From assembly GCF_001015195.1 (NCBI RefSeq), contig NZ_LDES01000109.1, positions 82,188 to 146,187 of the forward strand: a DNA stretch of 64,000 nucleotides, in the 5' to 3' direction. Source of the DNA: Sphingomonas sp. Y57 (GTDB lineage Bacteria; Pseudomonadota; Alphaproteobacteria; Sphingomonadales; Sphingomonadaceae). Shown piece after piece: positions 37,954 through 46,614 of the stretch (positions within the stretch are counted from its first letter, which is position 1; each line of letters starts with the position of its first letter). Made by a program: the position numbers and the translations under genes. The notes below the pieces were generated by a model. It did not search any database and had not been told where the DNA came from. It saw only the letters and a list, made by a program, of their open reading frames with translations.

Positions 37954-38385
37954 TCAGGTGAAGAGGTCGACCACCTCTGCTCCGGGAAATACCGCCTCGA
38001 CGATCAGCGAACGGTGACAGCAGCCCGGTTCACGCTCGAAGCAGAGCAGGGCGGTCGGCCGCTCGCGGGCCATGTCGGCCAGCATCGCGGCCTGCGCCAT
38101 CGCCTCTGGCAGGGCGAGCTGGCCCTCATAGACGCGGCGCAGCGTCTCCATATCGTGGCGGCGCGCTGCGGTGCGGCCCTCAGGCGGGGTGCCGAGCGCC
38201 TTCAGGCCGACATAGTCGATCCCGGCCTCGCGCAGCCCGGCGGCGAGGATGTTCTTGGAGAAGCCCGGCCGGCGCGACAGCGGTACCGCGCGAACATCGG
38301 CAAGCAGGGCCACCCCCGCCGTGCGAAGCCGATCGATCAGCTCCGCCTGGGTTGCGCCTTCATAGCCGATCGTGAAGATCCGCAC
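37954..38385 (-). CDS. DUF488 family protein
   Basis: A 143-residue protein with FTIGYEGATQAELIDRL at the N-terminus, DVRAVPLSRRPGFSK and CFEREPGCCHRSLIVEAV near the C-terminus. The conserved cysteine/histidine cluster in the last block is the DUF488 hallmark. Function unknown. First gene of the DUF488-KTSC-DUF72-DUF4142 run. Confidence 0.9.
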   Translation of the reverse strand: MRIFTIGYEGATQAELIDRLRTAGVALLADVRAVPLSRRPGFSKNILAAGLREAGIDYVGLKALGTPPEGRTAARRHDMETLRRVYEGQLALPEAMAQAAMLADMARERPTALLCFEREPGCCHRSLIVEAVFPGAEVVDLFT

Positions 38386-38397
38386 GGGTACCGCGCG

Positions 38398-38610
38398 TCA
38401 GCTCTTGCTGCCGCCGTTGTTGCGGTTGGCGTAGAGCAGCGCGGCGACGATGGCCGCCGACCCGATGCCGATCGCGGCGCCGACCACGGCGGTCTTCTTG
38501 GTGATCTTGGGCGCGGGGGTGTCCTTCTTCTTCCCCGCCGGCTTCTTCGCGGTGGGTTTCCCCGCGGCTGGCGGGCTGTCCGGCGTGCTGTTCTCGTCGC
38601 TCAACGTCAC
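38398..38610 (-). CDS. Small membrane-anchored protein of unknown function
   Basis: About 70 residues: an acidic/proline N-terminal part, a lysine-proline-rich stretch (KPTAKKPAGKKKDTPAPK) and one C-terminal transmembrane helix (VVGAAIGIGSAAIVAALLYA) with a short NRNNGGSKS tail. The start is uncertain: GTG at 38610 or TTG at 38604 follow a GGAGAG site, and an ATG exists at 38721. A tail-anchored topology with the basic part in the cytoplasm is likely. Confidence 0.7.
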   Translation of the reverse strand: MTLSDENSTPDSPPAAGKPTAKKPAGKKKDTPAPKITKKTAVVGAAIGIGSAAIVAALLYANRNNGGSKS

Positions 38611-38779
38611 TCTCTCCTGCCTGTACGGGCCCCTGCTGGGCGCCGACGGCTCGGGAAGGCAAGCGATTCCTCGGTGAGTCGTTCGGGCGCCGTGGCGAAT
38701 AGCCCGTGCGGTTACCTTCATAGGCCATCGGGAGGGCGAGGGGGAACCCCGAAACCGGCTGGGCCCTCCCGAAGCGGGC

Positions 38780-39535
38780 TCAGCCCAGCGCGTCCCAGAG
38801 CAGCTTGGCGGTGAGGGCGAGGCAGATCGTCACCAGCACCGGGCGGATCACCTTCGCCCCGAAGCGGATCGCGGTGTGCGAGCCGGTCCAGGCGCCTGAC
38901 GCTGCGCCGACCGCCATGCACAGGCCAAGCAGGATCATCGCATGTCCGGTCGAAAGAAACACAATCAAGCTACCGAAATTGCTGGCGAAATTAAATGCCT
39001 TGGTATGTGCGGTCGCGCGGATCAGGCCCATGCCGCGCAGCGACACGAGGCTTGTCGCGAAGAAGCTGCCTGTGCCCGGACCGAAGAAGCCATCATAGAA
39101 ACCGATCGCGCCCCCGACCGGCAGATAGCCGCGAGTGCCAAGCCGATGATGGACCTCCTCGTCCGACATGCGCGGGCTGAGCAGCACATAGGCGGCGACC
39201 GCGACGAGCAGCACCGGCACGATCAGCTTGAGTATGTCGGTCTTGATCGACTGGACGATCCACGCGCCGAGCCCCGAGAGGAGCAGGATCACCACCACCT
39301 GCGGCCAGTAGGTCCGCCAGTCGATCAGGCCTTTCCGGCTGAAGTTGAAGGTCGCGGTGGCCGAGCTGAAGCTCGACTGGAGCTTGTTGGTCGCCAGCGT
39401 CGCGATCGGCGGGACTCCGGCCGACAGCATCGCCGGGACGGTCAGCAGCCCGCCGCCGCCGGCGATCGCATCGATGAAACCGGCGATGAAGGCGACGACC
39501 GTCAGCAGCGCATAGGTTTCGGTGGCGAGATGCAT
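38780..39535 (-). CDS. TSUP-family permease (TauE/SafE, YfcA-like)
   Basis: A 251-residue membrane protein with eight hydrophobic segments. AFIAGFIDAIAGGGGLLTVP at the N-terminus and its inverted echo GAIGFYDGFFGPGTGSFFAT are the paired TSUP motifs. The family moves small sulfur or organic anions; the substrate here is unknown. Divergent from tgt across about 100 nt. Confidence 0.94.
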   Translation of the reverse strand: MHLATETYALLTVVAFIAGFIDAIAGGGGLLTVPAMLSAGVPPIATLATNKLQSSFSSATATFNFSRKGLIDWRTYWPQVVVILLLSGLGAWIVQSIKTDILKLIVPVLLVAVAAYVLLSPRMSDEEVHHRLGTRGYLPVGGAIGFYDGFFGPGTGSFFATSLVSLRGMGLIRATAHTKAFNFASNFGSLIVFLSTGHAMILLGLCMAVGAASGAWTGSHTAIRFGAKVIRPVLVTICLALTAKLLWDALG

Positions 39536-39636
39536 GGATCGCCCGTGCCGCAGGGCGCGGCGGAGTGCAAGCCTTGCCGGGAGGAGCCTTGTCGGGACCT
39601 TGGCAGTAGGTGGCCGCGCCTCTATGGCCTGCGGCC

Positions 39637-40779
39637 ATGACGGCACCCCGCTTCCACTTCTCGATCGCCGCGACCGACGGCAAGGCCCGTACCGGCACGA
39701 TCCGCATGCAGCGCGGCGACATCCGCACTCCCGCCTTCATGCCGGTCGGGACCGCTGCGACGGTCAAGGCGATGAAGCCCGTCGACGTCCGCGCGACCGG
39801 CGCCGACATCATCCTCGGCAACACCTATCACCTGATGCTGCGCCCGGGCGCCGAGCGCGTCGCCCGGCTCGGCGGCCTGCACCGCTTCATGCGCTGGGAC
39901 CGGCCGATCCTGACCGACAGCGGCGGCTATCAGGTGATGAGCCTGTCGGCGCTGACCCGGCGGAGCGAGGAGGGCGTGTCGTTCAAGAGCCATCTCGACG
40001 GCTCCGCGCATATGCTGAGCCCCGAGCGCTCGATCGAGATCCAGCGGCTGCTCGGTTCCGATATCGTGATGGCGTTCGACGAGCTGGTGCCGACGACGAC
40101 GACCGTGCAGCAGCAGGCCGAGGCGATGGAGCGATCGATGCGCTGGGCGAAGCGCTCGCGCGACGCATTCGACGCGGGCGGCGAGCATGCCGGACGGGCG
40201 GCGCTGTTCGGCATCCAGCAGGGCGCGCTCGACGAGAGGTTGCGCAAGGCCTCGGCCGACGCGCTGCTCGCGATCGGCTTCGACGGCTATGCGGTCGGCG
40301 GCCTGGCGGTGGGCGAGGGGCAGGAGGCGATGTTCGCCACGCTCGACTTCGCGCCGGGCCAGCTCGACCCCGCGAAGCCCCGCTACCTGATGGGCGTCGG
40401 CAAGCCCGATGATATCGTCGGCGCGGTCGAGCGCGGCATCGACATGTTCGATTGCGTGCTGCCCACCCGATCGGGCCGCAACGGCCAGGCCTTCACCCGC
40501 CGGGGCCCGATCAACCTGCGCAACGCCCGGTTCGGCGAGGATGAGCGCCCGCTCGACGAAAGCTGCGCCTGTCCGGTGTGCGGCCAGTTCAGCCGCGCCT
40601 ATATCCACCATCTGATCCGGGCCGGTGAGATCCTCGGGGCGATGCTGATGACCGAGCATAATCTCAGCTTCTACCAGGCGCTGATGGCCGACCTCCGCGC
40701 AGCGATCGCGGCGGGCACGCTGTCGACCTTCGCCGCCGACTTCCGCTCCGCCTATCATGGGGGCGGCGCGGGGGACTGA
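39637..40779 (+). CDS. tgt: tRNA-guanine(34) transglycosylase
   Basis: Tgt exchanges guanine-34 for preQ1 in tRNAs with GUN anticodons, a step in queuosine synthesis. The 380-residue protein has [13 protein letters not shown] (general-acid aspartate; tyrosine where many have phenylalanine, as in Zymomonas). It also has [13 protein letters not shown], the nucleophile aspartate in [17 protein letters not shown], and the zinc site [16 protein letters not shown]. No queA, queG or queC gene lies nearby. Confidence 0.96.
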   Translation: MTAPRFHFSIAATDGKARTGTIRMQRGDIRTPAFMPVGTAATVKAMKPVDVRATGADIILGNTYHLMLRPGAERVARLGGLHRFMRWDRPILTDSGGYQVMSLSALTRRSEEGVSFKSHLDGSAHMLSPERSIEIQRLLGSDIVMAFDELVPTTTTVQQQAEAMERSMRWAKRSRDAFDAGGEHAGRAALFGIQQGALDERLRKASADALLAIGFDGYAVGGLAVGEGQEAMFATLDFAPGQLDPAKPRYLMGVGKPDDIVGAVERGIDMFDCVLPTRSGRNGQAFTRRGPINLRNARFGEDERPLDESCACPVCGQFSRAYIHHLIRAGEILGAMLMTEHNLSFYQALMADLRAAIAAGTLSTFAADFRSAYHGGGAGD

Positions 40780-40788
40780 AGCGGGAAC

Positions 40789-41628
40789 TCAGGCCGTGGC
40801 GCGGGCCGCCGCGACGCGGTCGAGCAGGACGCGGGCAGGGGCCAGCGCCCGTTCGGCGCGCTCGCGCGGCCCAATGCCGGACTCGGCCGCCGCGCGCATC
40901 GGCACCTCGATGCTCACCGTCGGGCTATCACGAAGCGCCATCAGGATGTCGAACAGGGGCAGTTCGCCTTCGCCCGGCGGGAGGCGCGAGAAGGCAGCCT
41001 CTTCGAAATAGATGGGATGACCCGGCGCGAGCGGCACGTCGCAGAGCTGCACATAGCCGATCGTTCCGGGCGCCAGCGCAGCGATGTCGGCAGGCGTTCC
41101 GCCCGAGCGGACGAGGTGCATCGTGTCGAGAACGATCCTGCAATCAGGCCGGCCGACATGCCGCCACGCCGCAAGCGCGGTCTGCAGATCGGGGGTGCTG
41201 GGGCGTCCGCGGGAGAATTCGATGGCGCTGTCGATGCCGACCGCGCCCGCCATCTCGGCCAGCAAGGCATATTGGTCGAAGGTTCGCCCCATGTCTGGGT
41301 CGAAGCTCAATATGTTGATGCAGCGAACGCCCAGCTCGGCCATGATCGCGATGTCGCCCGCATAGATGTCGCGCACGTCGAGGCCGGGCCGGACGACCAC
41401 GCCCTCGCCGAGGGCGAGCGTCACCCCGCGATCGCGCGCCGCCGCGACCAGATCGCGCCGGAGGGCGGGGTCGGTGCGCAACGACCAGGGCGGATAGCCT
41501 TCGGGATTATAGTCGAGCGGCTCGAGGATCAGTGAGACCGACGGCGCGCCGAGATCGGCCGCCAGCTCGACGAACGCCACGGGCGGCAGCGCGAAGACAG
41601 TGAGGAAGTCGATCCCCGGACCCTTCAT
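40789..41628 (-). CDS. TIM-barrel sugar phosphate isomerase/epimerase-like protein
   Basis: A 279-residue protein of the xylose isomerase-like AP_endonuc_2 fold. ELAADLGAPSVSLILEPLD, the metal-ligand region IVLDTMHLVRSGGTP and IGYVQLCDVPLA match the barrel strands, with a late glutamate in VSIEVPMRA. The substrate is unassigned. It converges on tgt with a 9-nt gap and begins about 140 nt from the tRNA-Val terminator. Confidence 0.87.
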   Translation of the reverse strand: MKGPGIDFLTVFALPPVAFVELAADLGAPSVSLILEPLDYNPEGYPPWSLRTDPALRRDLVAAARDRGVTLALGEGVVVRPGLDVRDIYAGDIAIMAELGVRCINILSFDPDMGRTFDQYALLAEMAGAVGIDSAIEFSRGRPSTPDLQTALAAWRHVGRPDCRIVLDTMHLVRSGGTPADIAALAPGTIGYVQLCDVPLAPGHPIYFEEAAFSRLPPGEGELPLFDILMALRDSPTVSIEVPMRAAAESGIGPRERAERALAPARVLLDRVAAARATA

Positions 41629-41733
41629 GCCATGCCTCGTCCCCGCTCCCCGTTACCGGCGCGTATAGGGGAAGGAACGAGCGATGTCCCATAGCCTGTC
41701 GCGGGCGAGGCCAGACATATTCTTCCGGGAATC

Positions 41734-41765
41734 AAAAACCCCGGCAAGTCAGAGACTTGCCGGGG
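41734..41765 (-). terminator. Rho-independent terminator of tRNA-Val
   Basis: A perfect 12-bp stem CCCCGGCAAGTC/GACTTGCCGGGG with a 3-nt loop. On the minus strand it ends in five T residues, 5 nt after the tRNA CCA end. Confidence 0.92.
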
Positions 41766-41769
41766 TTTG

Positions 41770-41844
41770 TGGTGGGCGTGGCAAGGATTGAACTTGCGAC
41801 CCCTGCGATGTCAACACAGTGCTCTACCACTGAGCTACACGCCC
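41770..41844 (-). tRNA. tRNA-Val (anticodon GAC)
   Basis: The minus strand folds into a complete cloverleaf: acceptor GGGCGTG/CACGCCC, D-arm GCTCAGTGGTAGAGC, and anticodon arm CTGTG-TTGACAT-CGCAG giving GAC. The T-arm is GCAAGTTCAATCCTTGC. The discriminator is A and the CCA is encoded. Confidence 0.97.
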
Positions 41845-41904
41845 AATGCGGGGCTCCCTAGCCGAGGCGTTCGGGGTGCGCAACCCCGTGTCACAGCTTT
41901 TTCT

Positions 41905-42279
41905 TCAAAGGCCCGAAGCGCTGCCTACCTGGAACATGCGATCGACCTCGAGGACCAGCTCGCGCAGGTGGAAGGGCTTGGACAATATCTTTGCGTCGGG
42001 CGGCGTCGCGCCCGACTTCAGCGTGACCGCGGCGAAGCCGGTGATGAACATGACGCGCATGTTCGGGGCGATGACGTTGGCGCGCTGGGCCAGCTCTATC
42101 CCGTCCATTTCAGGCATGACGATGTCGGTCAGCAGCAGATCGAAGCTGCTTTCTTCAATCAGCGGCAGGGCGGCGGTGCCGCGGTCGACACTGGTGACGG
42201 CGTAGCCCGAACGCTCGAGCGCGCGCGCCAGATATTCGCGCATCGAATCATCGTCTTCGGCCAGCAATATACGGATCAT
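41905..42279 (-). CDS. cpdR: CpdR-like single-domain response regulator
   Basis: A 124-residue stand-alone receiver. RILLAEDDDSMREYLARAL (acid pocket), LLLTDIVMPEMDGIELAQRA with phosphoacceptor D52, the TG switch FITGFAA and SKPFHLRELV closely follow Caulobacter CpdR, an adaptor that primes ClpXP in cell-cycle control. It ends SASGL rather than the two alanines needed for degradation of the Caulobacter protein. Divergent from hutG, the usual alphaproteobacterial arrangement. Confidence 0.92.
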   Translation of the reverse strand: MIRILLAEDDDSMREYLARALERSGYAVTSVDRGTAALPLIEESSFDLLLTDIVMPEMDGIELAQRANVIAPNMRVMFITGFAAVTLKSGATPPDAKILSKPFHLRELVLEVDRMFQVGSASGL

Positions 42280-42439
42280 GACCCGATCGTACCCCGCAGC
42301 CGGCTACATGCCGGACCCGCGCCTTCCTTATGCGCCAATCGCTTAACAAATTCCAGCGGCGCGAAATTCGACTTTCGGGGAATGGTGGCGGAAAGGCGGC
42401 GGTTGCACGCCGTGCCCGACCTCCCTAGCACTGGCGGCA

Positions 42440-43300
42440 ATGGCTTCCGAACTGGCCTTCTCGATCCTGGGTCCCGCGACGCCGCGCTCGCCGGTCGTGC
42501 TGGCGGTGCCGCATGCCGGGCGCTCCTATCCACCCGAGGTGGTGGCGCGCGCACGCGTTCCAATGGAGCGGCTGCGGGCTCTGGAGGACCGTCATGCCGA
42601 GCGGCTGGTCTCACGGGCGGTCGAGGCGGGCGCAACCGCGATCGTCGCGCATGTCGCGCGCGCCGCGATCGACCTTAACCGGGACCCGCGCGAGATCGAT
42701 CCGGCGATGATCGAGGGGAATCTGGACAGCGACGGATTGCTGACGACGGGCAAGGTTCGCGCCGGGCTCGGCTTGTTCCCGCGCCGTTTGCCCTCCTGCG
42801 GCGAACTATGGCGCGCGCGGATGCCCGCCGAGGTCGCCGCACGGCGAATCGCCGAGATCCACGAACCCTATCACCGCGCGATTGCCGAGCGGATCGAGGC
42901 GACGCGCGCGTTGTTCGGCGCGGCGGTGCTGATCGATTGCCATTCGATGCCCCCGCTGCCGGTCCGGCAGGCGGGCGGTCCGGTCCGGATCGTGATCGGC
43001 GACCGGTTCGGCGCGGGCGCCGCGGGCGCGGTGGTCGACCTCGTCCTGGCGGTGATCGACGGGGCGGGACTGCGGGCGGCGCGCAACCATCCTTATGCGG
43101 GCGGCTACACGATAGATCGTCATGGCCGGCCGCGTCGGCAGGTCCATGCGATCCAGATCGAATATGATCGGTCGCTCTATCTCGACGCCGCGCTCGACGC
43201 ACCCACCGGACAGATCGAGGATTGCGGGCGGTTGCTCGCCTCTATCGTCGCCGAGCTGGGGACCTTGTTCAGCCCGGACCTGCCGATCGCGGCCGAATAG
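42440..43300 (+). CDS. N-formylglutamate amidohydrolase
   Basis: A 286-residue zinc amidohydrolase with VVLAVPHAGRSYPPEV, the active-site segment ALEDRHAERLV, AAIDLNRDPREIDP, LIDCHSMPPLP and HAIQIEYDRSLYLD. It hydrolyses N-formyl-glutamate or a close relative. There are no other hut genes in the window; it is a stand-alone copy beside cpdR. Confidence 0.93.
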   Translation: MASELAFSILGPATPRSPVVLAVPHAGRSYPPEVVARARVPMERLRALEDRHAERLVSRAVEAGATAIVAHVARAAIDLNRDPREIDPAMIEGNLDSDGLLTTGKVRAGLGLFPRRLPSCGELWRARMPAEVAARRIAEIHEPYHRAIAERIEATRALFGAAVLIDCHSMPPLPVRQAGGPVRIVIGDRFGAGAAGAVVDLVLAVIDGAGLRAARNHPYAGGYTIDRHGRPRRQVHAIQIEYDRSLYLDAALDAPTGQIEDCGRLLASIVAELGTLFSPDLPIAAE

Positions 43301-43359
43301 CGCCGGCGCCGTTCAGAACCAGGAAGAGCCCTAAAAACGGGGCTCTCGATCTCCCGGAC

Positions 43360-43394
43360 AAAAAAGAACCACCCCGTGCTTACGCACGAGGTGG
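43360..43394 (-). terminator. Rho-independent terminator of the minus-strand RNA
   Basis: Minus-strand CCACCTCGTGC-GTAA-GCACGGGGTGG has an 11-bp stem with one T-G wobble and is followed by TTCTTTTTT. On the plus strand the wobble becomes an A-C mismatch and there is no T run, so it serves the minus strand. Confidence 0.85.
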
Positions 43395-43500
43395 CCAAGG
43401 TTCAGGGAGGAACGCATCCCGAAGGATGCGTCGTACGGGGCCGCGAAAGGGGGGCACGACCACCGCACATCAACAAGATAGGGCGCTTCCCCTGCGGTTT
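43360..43500 (-). ncRNA. Candidate structured small RNA, possibly 6S-like (ssrS)
   Basis: The 300-nt gap between hutG and sapC has no coding frame but is highly structured on the minus strand. It contains hairpin GACGCATCC-TTCG-GGATGCGTT, the run CCTCCCTGAACCTTGGCCACC and a candidate pairing GGTGGTC with GGCCACC. It ends in a terminator hairpin and T run. The layout of a closing stem, internal bulge and apical hairpin, and the CCTGAACCTTGG string, recall alphaproteobacterial 6S RNA. The identity is recollection, not a search result. The 5' end is not defined. Confidence 0.45.
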
Positions 43501-43567
43501 CAAGGACAGTTCGTCCTCCTCGGGAAAATTCCTTATCTTTGTCGTGGCTTTGGGCCGGAGCGCGTTG

Positions 43568-43593
43568 CCGGGCCGGAAGCGTCTCCGGCCCGG
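43568..43593 (-). terminator. GC hairpin after sapC
   Basis: CCGGGCCGGA and TCCGGCCCGG form a perfect 10-bp stem with a 6-nt loop, 7 nt after the sapC stop. No T run follows, so termination would be partial at best. Confidence 0.4.
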
Positions 43594-43600
43594 AAACGGA

Positions 43601-44380
43601 TCAGGCCGGCACCGCCGGGGCGGGCATGGCCGGGGCCTTGCCCTGCTGCATCTGCAGCGAGAATACATCGCGAATCAGCGACAGCGAGAAGAGGTGGGCA
43701 TAGATCAGCGGCAGCAGGCCGCTTTGGACCATCTTGCGCAGGACATCGCCACGCAGCTCCTTGAGCTTGTCCTCCGACACGATCTGGAAGCCGCGATAGA
43801 CGAAGGGCTGGCCGCCGCCCTCGGGCTCGATCGTCACTTCGCCATCGATCAGCAGCTTGTTCTGGATCAGCTCCTGCATGAACATGCCGGTGCGCATGCC
43901 CGCCTGTTCGAACTGCTCGCAGAAGGCGAGGGTGTTCTTGATCGCCTCCGAAGGCTCCTCGCCCTCGAACAGCGGAGCGCCCTCGTCGAACTCGCCCAGC
44001 AGGCCGGCGGTGCTGTCGAAGCACAGCGAAAGATCGTCGCTATCGGGCCGCAGGCGCGCGAGCATGAACGGATAGCGGCGCACATAGGCCGGGACATAGA
44101 GGTCGCGGTTGGGCTGGCCCATCTCGTCGGTGAAGACGTTGACGCCCTCGTTGAGGCCGAACAGCGCGAGCGGCACCGGATCGGCGCCGACCGAGAAGAC
44201 GATGGGGTAATGGCGCTGCGCCGGGATGAACTCCTCGACGGTCAACGGCACCGCGTGCGCTTTGCCGAAGAACTCGGCGCTTTCCATCGTCTTCGCCTTC
44301 CACGATGCGTGGAGCTGGCTCGATAGCGGCTGGAGGTCGTTATAGAAGAGGGGCAGGGCGTTGGGCGGGGCGCTCGCCAT
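43601..44380 (-). CDS. SapC family protein
   Basis: A 259-residue cytosolic protein. AHAVPLTVEEFIPAQRHYPI, FGLNEGVNVFTD, YVPAYVRRYPFML and LCFDSTAGLLGEFDEGAPLF are the SapC family blocks (named for a Campylobacter S-layer-associated protein). Function is unassigned. In sphingomonads these genes often sit near TonB receptors and tryptophan halogenases; this copy stands alone. Confidence 0.9.
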   Translation of the reverse strand: MASAPPNALPLFYNDLQPLSSQLHASWKAKTMESAEFFGKAHAVPLTVEEFIPAQRHYPIVFSVGADPVPLALFGLNEGVNVFTDEMGQPNRDLYVPAYVRRYPFMLARLRPDSDDLSLCFDSTAGLLGEFDEGAPLFEGEEPSEAIKNTLAFCEQFEQAGMRTGMFMQELIQNKLLIDGEVTIEPEGGGQPFVYRGFQIVSEDKLKELRGDVLRKMVQSGLLPLIYAHLFSLSLIRDVFSLQMQQGKAPAMPAPAVPA

Positions 44381-44445
44381 CGAAAATCTCCTGAAGAATA
44401 TCGGTCTCTTGTTCGGACGACGGGCCCGAAGGATGCCGCCGCCGT

Positions 44446-45903
44446 CTATTGGTCCTCGCGGCCGGAAGCAAGCGGAACGAGTTTTCCTGGGTTCATGATT
44501 CCCAGCGGATCGATGGCCTGCTTGATCGCGCGGAGCGCGCGCAGGCGGACCGGATCGGTCAACCGCGTGAACTCGTCAAGCTTGGCCTGGCCGATGCCAT
44601 GCTCGGCCGACAGCGATCCCCCGGCCGCGGCCACCAGGTCGTGGACCAGCGCCGTTGCCGCCGCGCCATGCTCGGCGATCCAGGCGTGGCGGGGTGCATT
44701 TTCTGGCGGAAGCAGGTTGAAATGGATGTTGCCGTCGCCAAGATGGCCGAAGGCGATGATCCGCGATCCCGGATAGCACGCCTCCATCCGTTCGCGCTCC
44801 CGCTCCAGGAAGGCGGGCATCTCCGACACCGGCACCGAGATGTCGTGCTTGAGCGAGGGGCCGTCGATCTTCTCGGCTTCGGAGATCGACTCGCGCAGCG
44901 CCCATAGCGCCTCCGCCTGCGTCTCGTTCGCCGCGATGGTGGCGTCGACGACCAGGCCGTCCTCGATGCCGGCGGCGAGCGCCTGTTCGAGCGCGTCGCG
45001 CGGCTCGGGGCCGGCTCCGGTCCCGACCGCCTCGACCAGCACGTTCCACGGGCAGGGCGCAGCCAGCGGCGCGCGCGTGCCGCCGATGTTGCGAAGGACC
45101 AGCGCCAGCGCATCCGCCGGAACCAGCTCGAAGCTCTCGACCGCTTCGCCGGTCCGCTCCTCCAGCCGGCGGAGCAGCGCCAGCGCTGCCCGGGGGTGCG
45201 GGACCCCGACCCAGGCGACCGCGCGTGCGGCGATGGCCGGTACCAGCCGCAGCGCGGCGGCGGTGACGATGCCCAGCGTCCCCTCGGCGCCGGTCAGCAA
45301 CTGACGCAGGTCGTAGCCGCGATTGTCCTTGCGCAGCGTCGCGAGGCCGTCGAACGACGATCCGTCGGGCAGCACCGCCTCGAGGCCCAGCACCAGGGCG
45401 CGCATCGGGCCGAACCGGAGCACCTGCGTGCCGCCGGCGTTGGTCGAGACGAGCCCGCCGACCGTCGCCGACCCCTTGGCGGCGAGCGATAGCGGGAAGC
45501 GTCGGCCGACCAGGGCGGCCGCCTCGTGCAGGTCGGACAGGATCACGCCGGCCTCCGCGATCACCGCATTATCCTCGGCCGATATCGATCGAATTCGGTT
45601 CATCCGCCGCAGCGACAGCAGCAGAGCCGATCCGTCCGGCGGCGGAGTGGCCCCGCCGACCGTGCCGGTATTGCCGCCCTGCGGCACCAGCGCCACACGC
45701 GCCTCGGCCGCCAGACGGACAATCTCCGCCACCTGGGCGGTCGACGAGGGAGCGAGCAGGGCAGGGGTCTCGCCATGATAGCGGTCGCGCCAGTCGGTAA
45801 GCCACGGCGTCACCAGATCCGGATCGGTAACGAACCCGTGCGGACCCAGCAGGGCGTGGAGGCGGTCGAGCAGCAGCGGGTCGGGTGCATGGAGGCGGGA
45901 CAT
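44446..45903 (-). CDS. FAD-linked oxidoreductase, D-2-hydroxyacid dehydrogenase-like
   Basis: A 485-residue GlcD/D2HGDH-type flavoprotein. The FAD-binding PCMH domain has LVPQGGNTGTVGGATPP and AAKGSATVGGLVSTNAGGTQ; the C-terminal domain has AFGHLGDGNIHFNL, LSAEHGIGQAKLDEF and DPLGIMNPGKLVP. It should oxidise a D-2-hydroxyacid (D-lactate or D-2-hydroxyglutarate) and pass electrons to a quinone or flavoprotein; the precise substrate is open. Confidence 0.93.
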   Translation of the reverse strand: MSRLHAPDPLLLDRLHALLGPHGFVTDPDLVTPWLTDWRDRYHGETPALLAPSSTAQVAEIVRLAAEARVALVPQGGNTGTVGGATPPPDGSALLLSLRRMNRIRSISAEDNAVIAEAGVILSDLHEAAALVGRRFPLSLAAKGSATVGGLVSTNAGGTQVLRFGPMRALVLGLEAVLPDGSSFDGLATLRKDNRGYDLRQLLTGAEGTLGIVTAAALRLVPAIAARAVAWVGVPHPRAALALLRRLEERTGEAVESFELVPADALALVLRNIGGTRAPLAAPCPWNVLVEAVGTGAGPEPRDALEQALAAGIEDGLVVDATIAANETQAEALWALRESISEAEKIDGPSLKHDISVPVSEMPAFLERERERMEACYPGSRIIAFGHLGDGNIHFNLLPPENAPRHAWIAEHGAAATALVHDLVAAAGGSLSAEHGIGQAKLDEFTRLTDPVRLRALRAIKQAIDPLGIMNPGKLVPLASGREDQ

Positions 45904-46053
45904 CGCCGGAGCATAATGCAGGCGCCGCGCGATTTGCCAGCCCGGTGGATGGCCCGTCAGTTCATCCGCGGTTCAAGCGATTGCGTCGAGGATCGAACCG
46001 GGTAGGATCGCGTTGTAAAGCGTGAATTTTCGACAAAGGGTGGATTCTCGATC

Positions 46054-46518
46054 GTGATGCCTGGCCGCTTGCCGCGATTGCTGTGTGCCGGGGGACGTCC
46101 CATGGTCTTGGCCGCTCTTGGAACCGGGCTGGTATTCGCGATCCCGGCCTCGGCCGATCCGCGACCCGCCCGCGTCGCCCAGGTAACTGTCGAACAGTCG
46201 CTGATCGTGCGGGTACCGCGGCGTGTGCCGGCCCGGCCGCTGCGCTGGAAGGAGAAGAAGGGCCCCAAATGCGTCGCCATGAGCGCGATCGCAGGGGCCG
46301 CCGTCGTCGCCGACGACGCGATCGATCTGGCGCTCAAGGGCGGGCAAAGGCTGCGCGCGAAATTCTCGTCGCGCTGCCCGGCGCTCGACTATTATTCGGG
46401 CTTTTATATCCTGCCGACCGAGGACGGGAGAATCTGCGCCGATCGCGACGTCATTCGCACCCGCTCCGGCGGGCAGTGCGAGATCGAACGATTCCGCAAA
46501 CTCATTCTCGACGATTGA
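46054..46518 (+). CDS. Secreted protein of unknown function
   Basis: A 154-residue predicted periplasmic protein. The signal peptide ends near IPASADP (about residue 35); a start at 46102 would give a shorter leader. The mature part has three or four cysteines (GPKCVAM, SSRCPALDYYSGFYI, GRICADRDVI, GGQCEIERF), consistent with two disulfides. No family is recognised with confidence. It is 96 nt upstream of the helicase gene. Confidence 0.8.
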   Translation: MMPGRLPRLLCAGGRPMVLAALGTGLVFAIPASADPRPARVAQVTVEQSLIVRVPRRVPARPLRWKEKKGPKCVAMSAIAGAAVVADDAIDLALKGGQRLRAKFSSRCPALDYYSGFYILPTEDGRICADRDVIRTRSGGQCEIERFRKLILDD

Positions 46519-46541
46519 GCCCCGTCCGGCCCCTAATTTCC

Positions 46542-46547
46542 TTGACA
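46542..46547 (+). promoter_or_regulatory. Possible -35 element (TTGACA) upstream of the helicase
   Basis: An exact TTGACA occurs 68 nt before the helicase ATG. No good -10 hexamer lies 16-18 nt downstream, so this is weak evidence on its own. Confidence 0.25.
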
Positions 46548-46614
46548 AAACACGGTCGGACGCTCAATCGCGCGCACTGTGCGGCGCTCATTGTCGTCTT
46601 TTCCGGATAGCTTC

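Noticed and set aside
43301..43360. Terminator for hutG (GAGCCC...GGGCTC near 43326-43345)
   Set aside because: The stem is only 6 bp with an 8-nt loop and has no T run, so I do not list it.
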